Shown here: positions 6,230-11,600 of the stretch, piece after piece
Numbering within the stretch: position 1 is the stretch's first letter
How the letters are laid out: the number at the start of each line of letters is the position of its first letter
NCBI GenBank assembly: GCA_031276615.1
Contig: JAISND010000154.1
Location: 1 to 11,600 of the forward strand
From: Treponema sp.
GTDB lineage: Bacteria > Spirochaetota > Spirochaetia > Treponematales > Breznakiellaceae
DNA length: 11,600 bases
Reading direction: 5' to 3'
Program-made: the position numbers and the translations under genes
Notes under the pieces: generated by a model
Database searches by the model: none
What the model was told of the DNA's origin: nothing
The model's input: only the letters and a program-made list of their open reading frames with translations

Positions 6230-7174
6230 ATGATCAATACATCCTTCGGCAGGGGCCTGGCCTGTGCCGTATCGTCTCACATTCTTTGGGGCTTGCTGCC
6301 CGTTTACTGGAAGCTCCTCGCCTTTGTTCAGCCCGGACACATCCTTGCCTTCAGAATCCTTTTCTCCCTTGTACTGACAGGCGCCTTTCTCCTGGCCATG
6401 AAAAACACCGCCTGGCTGTCGCCCTTCGGGAATGCGAAGAAAGCCTTCTTTCTTGTCCTGGCAGCCCTGACAATTTCAGTTAACTGGGGGCTTTATATCT
6501 GGGCGGTTAACCAGGGACACACCATCGAAGCGTCACTGGGCTACTATATCAAGCCCCTGGTTTCGATTGTCCTGGGGCTTGTGTTTTTCAGGGAGCGTCT
6601 GGGACTCCTGCAGTGGGCGGCCTTCGGGCTCGGATTTCTCGGCGTGCTCCTTATGACCATTCTCTCGGGCGCGCCGCCCTGGATTTCATTGGGGCTTGCC
6701 CTGAGTTTTGGTTTTTACGGTCTTTTAAAAAAGAAAATTACCCTTTCCGCCCTGGAATCGCTTGGAGCGGAAACCCTGGCCGCCGCCCCCATCGGGCTGG
6801 CGCTGCTCTTCCTTCCTTACGGAAATCTTTCCGATTTAAGCGGGCTAAGCGTTTTTTCATGGGTTCTGCTTTCCTCAATCGGCCTGGCGACGAGTCTGCC
6901 CCTGTACTTTTTTGCCCGGGGCGTACAGAGTCTGCCCCTTTCCGCCATGGGCTTCATTCAGTTTATTTCCCCCACCTTCCAGTTTTTGCTGGGGGTCTTT
7001 GTATTCGGAGAATCCTTTCCGGCCAGGAATTACGCGGCCTTTGCCCTGATATGGGCGGCGGTGATTCTCTATTCGGTTTCGCTCGGGAGATTGGGCAGAC
7101 GGAGGAAGCTTCACCGTCCCGGACGAGAGGCGCCAAATCGCATTGCGCCGGAAGAAAAAGACGCCTATAATTAA
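6230..7174 (+). CDS. rarD: RarD-type EamA-family transporter
   Basis: The 314-residue protein is almost entirely hydrophobic, with about ten predicted transmembrane helices in two related halves, as in the drug/metabolite transporter superfamily. The RarD subfamily signature is clear: NWGLYIWAVNQGHTIEAS at about 85-102 followed by LGYYIKPL. FFRERLGLLQWAAFGLGFLGV closes the first half and FIQFISPTFQFLLGVFVFGE marks the second. RarD was named for a chloramphenicol-sensitivity phenotype in Pseudomonas; the natural substrate is generally not known, so no cargo is assigned. The C-terminal 25 residues are charged and cytoplasmic. manC begins five bases downstream, but a separate promoter for manC lies within the end of this gene. 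There is no visible Shine-Dalgarno sequence before the ATG, and TATATC lies seven bases upstream. Confidence 0.93.
   Translation: MINTSFGRGLACAVSSHILWGLLPVYWKLLAFVQPGHILAFRILFSLVLTGAFLLAMKNTAWLSPFGNAKKAFFLVLAALTISVNWGLYIWAVNQGHTIEASLGYYIKPLVSIVLGLVFFRERLGLLQWAAFGLGFLGVLLMTILSGAPPWISLGLALSFGFYGLLKKKITLSALESLGAETLAAAPIGLALLFLPYGNLSDLSGLSVFSWVLLSSIGLATSLPLYFFARGVQSLPLSAMGFIQFISPTFQFLLGVFVFGESFPARNYAAFALIWAAVILYSVSLGRLGRRRKLHRPGREAPNRIAPEEKDAYN
7143..7171 (+). promoter_or_regulatory. Putative promoter of manC inside the end of rarD
   Basis: A perfect TATAAT hexamer (7166-7171) lies 17 bases after TTGCGC (7143-7148). Eight bases separate TATAAT from the manC ATG, so transcription should begin at about 7178-7180, at or just before the start codon. 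No Shine-Dalgarno sequence lies between, which points to a leaderless manC message, alone or in addition to read-through from rarD. Confidence 0.6.
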
Positions 7175-7179
7175 AATAT

Positions 7180-8370
7180 ATGTTTAACGACTGCGTAATC
7201 ATGGCCGGGGGATTCGGTACCCGGCTCTGGCCGGTGAGCAGTTCCAAAAGGCCCAAACAGTTTCTGCCGGCCGCGGGGGGCAATGCAAAGGGGCGGAGCT
7301 TTTTCAGTTCCTCGGTGGAACGGGCCCTTTCGGCCATTGAGGAACGGGACGGAAGGATCATCGTCATTTCCGGCAAGTCCCACCTGCCTTTCATTGTTGA
7401 AGCCTGTTCGGGACTCTCCGCCGCCGAAAAAAAACGCCTGGTGCTGATTCCGGAGCCGGCGGCAAAGAGCACCGCCCCCGCCATCGCCTGCGCGGCGCTG
7501 TACGCCGGCCTGACAGGCGGCCGGGAACGGAACATGCTTGTCCTGACAAGCGATCATATTATTCAACCCCTGGCAAAGTTCAGGGCGGACGCGGCCGCCG
7601 CGGCGCTGTACGCCGGGCAGAATAAACTTGTGGTATTCGGCATCCCCCCCACCAGGCCCGAAACCGGCTACGGCTATATTGAAACCGCCAAAAGTATCCC
7701 GGCCGGCCGGAGCCGGGAAAGTTCCGCCCGCGGCCGGAGGACCGGAGAGCCGGCCGTCTATCCGGTCACCGCCTTCCGCGAAAAGCCCGATCTGAAAACC
7801 GCCAAAAAATTCGCGGCCTCAAAACGCTTCTACTGGAATTCGGGGATGTTCGCGTTTTCATCCCAATTCATGCTGGACGAATTCCGGCGCCTCGCCCCCG
7901 AAGTAATCCGTCCCTTTGAGCGGCTCCGGGCGCCCGGCGGAAAATGTTATGCGTCAGAGAAAGGTATACGGATACTTCGGAACTGGACGGATCTTGAAAA
8001 CGCCTACCGCCGTACCAGGGCTATATCCTTTGACTACGCCATTGCCGAAAAATGTTCCCAAACCTTTATGGTACGCGCCGGGTTTAACTGGACCGACGTG
8101 GGCGACTGGGAGGAATACGCCCGGCTCCTGGGAAAAACCGGCGCCGAAGTCTACCGCGCGGGGCCCGGCGGCGAAAACGGAGAATCCTCCTGTTTCGTGG
8201 ATTCCGATATTCCCGTGGCCCTCGCCGGGGTTGAGGATCTTATCGTGGTGGTACGTTCCGGCAGGGACGGCGGGGTTCCGGCCGTACTTGTCACCAAAAA
8301 AGGTGAAACCCGGTACGTGCGGGACATTGTGGAACAGATAAAAAAGGCGGGAAGGACGGAACTGCTCTGA
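7180..8370 (+). CDS. manC: Mannose-1-phosphate guanylyltransferase
   Basis: This nucleotidyltransferase makes GDP-mannose from mannose 1-phosphate and GTP in the cytoplasm, for mannosylated glycans or GDP-sugar derivatives. The 396-residue protein begins with the pyrophosphorylase loop MAGGFGTRLWPVS (8-20) and KRPKQFLP (23-30). PAAKSTAPAI (93-102), LTSDHII (122-128), RPETGYGYI (159-167), FREKPD (199-204), YWNSGMF (218-224), SFDYAIAEK (283-291) and WTDVGDW (304-310) follow in the family's order. The C-terminal cupin isomerase domain of long bifunctional enzymes (about 470-480 residues) is absent, so this is the single-function short form. An arginine-rich insertion lies at about 176-188. The start is placed at ATG 7180 because the nucleotide loop follows at once; there is no visible Shine-Dalgarno sequence. 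No other glycan gene is in view, so the end product is not known. Confidence 0.95.
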   Translation: MFNDCVIMAGGFGTRLWPVSSSKRPKQFLPAAGGNAKGRSFFSSSVERALSAIEERDGRIIVISGKSHLPFIVEACSGLSAAEKKRLVLIPEPAAKSTAPAIACAALYAGLTGGRERNMLVLTSDHIIQPLAKFRADAAAAALYAGQNKLVVFGIPPTRPETGYGYIETAKSIPAGRSRESSARGRRTGEPAVYPVTAFREKPDLKTAKKFAASKRFYWNSGMFAFSSQFMLDEFRRLAPEVIRPFERLRAPGGKCYASEKGIRILRNWTDLENAYRRTRAISFDYAIAEKCSQTFMVRAGFNWTDVGDWEEYARLLGKTGAEVYRAGPGGENGESSCFVDSDIPVALAGVEDLIVVVRSGRDGGVPAVLVTKKGETRYVRDIVEQIKKAGRTELL

Positions 8371-8430
8371 CGGCCAAAACGCGGCGCAGGCGGCGGCCGA
8401 AAGAATCAGGGCTGATGATAACGCGCGGCC

Positions 8431-8459
8431 TTCACCCTGTACCGGTTTTATGCTATTCT
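8431..8459 (+). promoter_or_regulatory. Putative ackA promoter
   Basis: TTCACC (8431-8436) and TATTCT (8454-8459) are separated by exactly 17 bases, each matching four of six sigma-70 consensus positions. Transcription would start near 8466, giving a leader of about 80 bases before ackA. The same 177-bp gap holds two dyads immediately downstream. Nothing in the gap looks like a gene or a known riboswitch. Confidence 0.5.
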
Positions 8460-8471
8460 TGTTCCGGAACA
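8460..8471. promoter_or_regulatory. Perfect 12-bp palindrome at the predicted ackA transcription start
   Basis: TGTTCCGGAACA reads the same on both strands and directly abuts the proposed -10 hexamer. That position is typical of a repressor operator bound by a symmetric dimer. The regulator is unknown and chance cannot be excluded. Confidence 0.4.
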
Positions 8472-8480
8472 TCCTGCGAA

Positions 8481-8505
8481 TGCCGGGAATGTAATTTGCC
8501 CGGCA
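8481..8505 (+). repeat. Inverted repeat in the ackA leader
   Basis: TGCCGGG (8481-8487) and CCCGGCA (8499-8505) are perfect seven-base arms around an AT-rich 11-base loop. In RNA it would form a hairpin about 30 bases before the Shine-Dalgarno sequence; as DNA it could be a second operator. It has no T-tract and so is not a typical terminator. Confidence 0.45.
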
Positions 8506-8547
8506 AGCTCAAGTCTATGGTGTATAAAGTAATCTGGAGGTTACTAA

Positions 8548-9885
8548 ATGGTAATTTTAACGCTGAACTGCGGTTCTTCATCGGCGAAATATCAGGTTTA
8601 CGACTGGGAGGCGAAAGACATCCTGGCCGTCGGCATTGTGGAAAAGGTTACCCTGGGCGGTTCCTTCATTTCCCATAAAGTCAAGGGACAGGAGGAATAT
8701 GTTGCCAGCCACGATTGTCCCACCCACACCGATGCGGTCGGCCTGATCATCAAAACCCTTACCAGCGGGGAGCACGGGGTTATCAGCGACATGTCGGTAA
8801 TCAAGGCTGTAGGACACCGAGTGCTCCACGGCGGCGACAAATTTATCAAATCGGTTATCGTGGACGACAAGGCTATGGCCGCCTTCAACGAAGTAAAGGA
8901 TCTGGGGCCCCTGCACAACCCCGCCAACATCATGGGTATTGAGGCCGCCAAAAAGGTGCTCCCCGACGTGCCCCACTGCGCGGTTATGGATACGGCCTGG
9001 CACCAGACCATGCCTCCCGAATCCTTCCTGTACGCGGTGCCCTACGAGTGGTACGAAAAATATTCCGTCCGCCGTTACGGTTTTCACGGGACAAGTTTCC
9101 TCTACACGGCCAAGCGCGCCGCGGTTCTGCTGGGGAAAGACCCCTTCAGGACCAACCTTGTCATCTGCCATCTGGGGAACGGTTCCTCGGTAAACGCGGT
9201 CAAAAACGGATGTTCCTTTGACACTTCAATGGGCATTACCCCCCTTGAGGGACTTGTGATGGGAACCCGTTCGGGCGACGCGGATCTTGCCATGCCTTTC
9301 TACGTTATGCGCAAGACAGGCATGAGCGCCGCCGAAATGGAAACCGTCCTGAACAAAAAATCGGGGCTGCTGGGCATTACGGGAAAATACGCCGACCGGC
9401 GGGATATCCAGAAGGCGAAACTTGAAGGCGACAAACGGGCGGAACTTGCCCAGAATATGGAAGCCCACCGGGTAAAAAAATACATCGGCGCCTATCAGGC
9501 GGTGCTGGGACGGGTTGACGCACTGGTCTTTACCGCCGGCGTCGGGGAATTCGCCGCCTTTATGCGCAAAAAGATCCTCGACGGCCTTGAGGAAACCGGC
9601 ATCGTCTACGATCCGGAAAAGAACGACATGTCCCATACCCGGAACACCGAAACCATTATCTCAAAGCCCGAATCGAAAATACCCGTCTACATCATCCCCA
9701 CCGACGAGGAACTGGTTATGACCGAGGATGCCTTTGCCCTGATGAACGGAACCTACGATGTGCATACCAAATTTACCTACTCCTTCCAGAGCAAAGACTA
9801 TGTGAACAAGGGGCGCGCCGAGGGCCTCAGGGAAGAGCTGGCCAGGCACCCCGAGCTTGAAAAAATTATCGCGAATCCCAAATAG
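8548..9885 (+). CDS. ackA: Acetate kinase
   Basis: AckA interconverts acetyl phosphate plus ADP and acetate plus ATP, the energy-yielding last step of acetate fermentation. Active-site residues are in place by the Methanosarcina numbering logic: N7, R91 (GHRVLHGG), H123 (HNPANI), D148 (DTAWHQTMP), H180 (YGFHGTS), H208 (HLGNGSS), R241 (GTRSGDADL) and the glutamate of TDEEL at 385-389. The usual TGGIGEN near 330 reads TAGVGEF here, losing the asparagine. At 445 residues it is some 40 longer than the common form; the extra length is mostly a C-terminal tail after about 400, ending in a charged helix. The start is firm: TGGAGG lies seven bases before the ATG. It has its own promoter with dyads downstream. 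No pta gene is adjacent. pfkB follows after 26 bp with no terminator seen. Confidence 0.97.
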   Translation: MVILTLNCGSSSAKYQVYDWEAKDILAVGIVEKVTLGGSFISHKVKGQEEYVASHDCPTHTDAVGLIIKTLTSGEHGVISDMSVIKAVGHRVLHGGDKFIKSVIVDDKAMAAFNEVKDLGPLHNPANIMGIEAAKKVLPDVPHCAVMDTAWHQTMPPESFLYAVPYEWYEKYSVRRYGFHGTSFLYTAKRAAVLLGKDPFRTNLVICHLGNGSSVNAVKNGCSFDTSMGITPLEGLVMGTRSGDADLAMPFYVMRKTGMSAAEMETVLNKKSGLLGITGKYADRRDIQKAKLEGDKRAELAQNMEAHRVKKYIGAYQAVLGRVDALVFTAGVGEFAAFMRKKILDGLEETGIVYDPEKNDMSHTRNTETIISKPESKIPVYIIPTDEELVMTEDAFALMNGTYDVHTKFTYSFQSKDYVNKGRAEGLREELARHPELEKIIANPK

Positions 9886-9911
9886 GGAAGGGCCGCGGGC
9901 AGAAGTGAACT

Positions 9912-10997
9912 ATGACCGAACTTCTCTGTATCGGTAACGCGATTGTGGATGTCTTTGCCGGGGCCGGTTCCCAAAGCATGGACAGGCTGGGAATACGGGA
10001 GCCGGTGCAGCATATCGGACGGGAAGAAGCGGAAAGGATCCTCGCGGAACTCGGCGTACGCGGCGGAAGCGTCTTTCCGGCCGGCGGCGGCGCTCCGGTT
10101 TTCAGCTCCGGCGGCGGCGCGGCGAATGTGGCGAAGATAGCCGCCCTGCTCGAGGTCGGCGCGGCCTTTGCCGGCTGCGCGGGCGGCGACGGGCTGGGGG
10201 ATTTTTTCAGGGAAGATCTCCGCGCCGCCGGAGTTGCCGCGCTGCTCACCAGGGGAAAGGAAAAAACCGGAACCTGCATTATACTCAGCAGTCCGGAAGG
10301 GGAAACCCGCATCGCAGCTTCCCCCGGCGCGGCGCTGGAATTTACCGGGGACGACATAGACGAAAAAACGATTCAAAACACCAGGGTGCTTGTCCTTGAC
10401 GGCTATGTTCTTGAACGCCGTCCCCTGGTGCGCCGCGTACTGGAACTGGCCGACAGGTACGGTACGCCTGTCGCCCTGGACACGGCCTCGGTTTTTCAAA
10501 TCCGGGAAAAGACCGGGGAAATACTGCAATACTGCCGAAACTATCCGCTTATCCTGTTTATGAACGCCGATGAGGCGATAGCTTTTTACCATGCGCTGAG
10601 GAAGGACAGGGAGGACGCGGAGGGCGGCCGCGGGGAAAAGCAGCGGGACGAACGGGAAAAGGAAAAAATCATCCTTGAAGATATTTGTCCCGTTTTTAAA
10701 ATTCTTACCGGGGCGGAATTGTTTCCCATCATCGTAATCAAGCTGGGAGGCCGCGGCGCCCTTGCCCTTGCCGGCGGTGAACTGTACCGGCAGGAGACCT
10801 TCACGCTTGTTCCGAAAAATTCAATCGGCGCGGGCGACGCCTTCTGCGCGGCCTTTCTGGCATCCTGGATCAGGGGGAAATCCCTGTCCGAATGTCTTTC
10901 CCTGGGGAACAGGGTTGCCGGAGCGGTGCTTGAAGTGCCGGGAACGCGGATAAAGGGCGGCAGGCTCAAACCCTTCGCGAAGCTTCTGAAAAAATGA
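9912..10997 (+). CDS. PfkB-family sugar/nucleoside kinase
   Basis: This cytoplasmic kinase is of the ribokinase/adenosine kinase fold and phosphorylates a sugar or nucleoside hydroxyl with ATP. In its 361 residues, the N-terminal strand CIGNAIVDV (6-14), the substrate loop SGGGAANVA (66-74) and the anion-hole motif GAGDAF (306-311) with catalytic base D309 are clear. Residues N-S-I precede the GAGD where D-T-T/V is usual. MNADEA at 217-222 matches the NxxE region that helps bind magnesium and phosphate. The overall layout is closest in my reading to adenosine-kinase-like members, but the substrate cannot be read from sequence. A highly charged Lys/Arg/Glu insertion at about 230-255 follows NxxE and is not typical. 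The start has only a weak Shine-Dalgarno sequence. It may be cotranscribed with ackA, and its stop overlaps the next start as ATGA. Confidence 0.9.
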   Translation: MTELLCIGNAIVDVFAGAGSQSMDRLGIREPVQHIGREEAERILAELGVRGGSVFPAGGGAPVFSSGGGAANVAKIAALLEVGAAFAGCAGGDGLGDFFREDLRAAGVAALLTRGKEKTGTCIILSSPEGETRIAASPGAALEFTGDDIDEKTIQNTRVLVLDGYVLERRPLVRRVLELADRYGTPVALDTASVFQIREKTGEILQYCRNYPLILFMNADEAIAFYHALRKDREDAEGGRGEKQRDEREKEKIILEDICPVFKILTGAELFPIIVIKLGGRGALALAGGELYRQETFTLVPKNSIGAGDAFCAAFLASWIRGKSLSECLSLGNRVAGAVLEVPGTRIKGGRLKPFAKLLKK

Positions 10998-11600
10998 GAA
11001 TACATTATATCCAGCACGAAGAATTCGAAACGCCGGGAAACATCCTCACCTGGGCCGCGGCAAAGGCTTACCCCCTTGCGCGAACCCTCGTTTACAGCGC
11101 CGGGAGGGCGGAAAGGTCCTTTCCCTCCCCCGATGATTTTGACTGGCTTGTGATCATGGGCGGCTCCATGAATGTGTACGAAAACGACAGATACCCCTGG
11201 CTTGACGGGGAAAAAGAGCTTGTCAGAAAGGCGGCGGAACGCGGAAAAACGATCCTGGGATTCTGCCTGGGCGGGCAGCTCATCGCCGCGGCGCTCGGCG
11301 GAAGGGTTACCAAAAACAGCGAACGGGAGATCGGCTGGTGGCCGGTCTCTCTGAAGCCGGCGGCCCGCGCCCGGCCGGAGCTGTCCTTTCTGCCCGGCAG
11401 CTTCAGGGTATTCCAGTGGCACGGCGATACCTTCAGCACGCTTCCCCCCGGCGCCGTCCTTCTTGCCGAAAGCGGGGCGTGCAAAAACCAGGCCTTTGTC
11501 ATCGGCCGCAATATCTGGGGCTTCCAGTTCCACTGGGAAATGACCGGGGACATCATCGCCAATCTTGCCCTGAACTGCGCCGGCGAGCTTGGTCCCGGCC
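10994..11600 (+). CDS. Class I glutamine amidotransferase-like protein (3' end cut by window edge)
   Basis: From the ATG at 10994 the frame is open to the right edge, giving 202 residues of a protein usually about 230-250 long. It has the class I glutamine amidotransferase fold: MGGSMNVYEND at 55-65, the nucleophile elbow GFCLGGQL with C91, EIGWWPV at 112-118, QWHGDTF at 141-147, and the catalytic pair H180 and E182 in FQFHWEM. The Cys-His-Glu triad is therefore complete. It resembles the stand-alone GMP-synthase-like group, whose partner enzymes and substrates are mostly unassigned; some members act on glutamyl conjugates. It has no attached synthetase domain within the visible part. Its start overlaps the kinase stop by four bases (ATGA), implying translational coupling and possibly a joint function. 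Confidence 0.9.
   Translation, partial: MRIHYIQHEEFETPGNILTWAAAKAYPLARTLVYSAGRAERSFPSPDDFDWLVIMGGSMNVYENDRYPWLDGEKELVRKAAERGKTILGFCLGGQLIAAALGGRVTKNSEREIGWWPVSLKPAARARPELSFLPGSFRVFQWHGDTFSTLPPGAVLLAESGACKNQAFVIGRNIWGFQFHWEMTGDIIANLALNCAGELGPG

Noticed and set aside
8371..8430. Terminator after manC
   Set aside because: CGGCC and GGCCG can pair only across a loop of nearly 20 bases and no T-tract follows.
9798..11533. Long minus-strand frames opposite pfkB and the amidotransferase
   Set aside because: They cover the antisense of two genes with conserved motifs and overlap each other's partners without any domain of their own.

Overview
The window is about 11.6 kb of compact, fairly GC-rich bacterial DNA. 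It holds twelve protein-coding genes, ten complete and one cut off at each edge, almost all with confident family assignments. It reads as an ordinary chromosomal housekeeping region. I see no transposase, integrase, phage gene, CRISPR array, tRNA or rRNA. The gene set suggests an anaerobic, acetate-producing bacterium, most likely a spirochaete of the Treponema type. That placement rests on my memory of such genomes (a fused dehydroquinase/shikimate dehydrogenase, a membrane PASTA protein without a kinase, a long acetate kinase) and is inference.

Left half (1-6185), all on the minus strand. In transcription order: peptide deformylase (def) and methionyl-tRNA formyltransferase (fmt), which overlap by one base; a membrane-anchored protein with three PASTA repeats and no kinase domain; a small exported protein of unknown function; a fused type I 3-dehydroquinate dehydratase/shikimate dehydrogenase (aroDE) that starts at TTG; ribose-5-phosphate isomerase A (rpiA), two bases after aroDE; and an XRE-cupin regulator that runs off the left edge. 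def and fmt are the paired removal and addition enzymes of the N-formyl cycle. aroDE and rpiA supply the shikimate and pentose-phosphate pathways.

A 44-bp divergent gap (6186-6229) separates def from the right half.

Right half (6230-11600), all on the plus strand: a RarD-type EamA transporter; a mannose-1-phosphate guanylyltransferase (manC) five bases downstream; after a 177-bp regulatory-looking gap, acetate kinase (ackA) with its own promoter, a strong Shine-Dalgarno sequence and two dyads in the leader; a PfkB-family sugar/nucleoside kinase; and a class I glutamine amidotransferase that overlaps the kinase stop as ATGA and runs off the right edge.

The most interesting layer is in start regions. 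Several genes (manC, the small exported protein, perhaps rarD and the PASTA gene) have a -10-like hexamer only 5-8 bases before the start codon and poor or no Shine-Dalgarno sequence, which suggests leaderless transcripts. Other points worth checking are substitutions at usually conserved dehydroquinase positions in AroDE, a perfect 10-bp tandem repeat at the PASTA start, the ackA leader dyads, and a hairpin after rpiA that resembles IS200/IS605-type ends. No intergenic stretch exceeds 300 bases. I found no convincing new multi-gene system.
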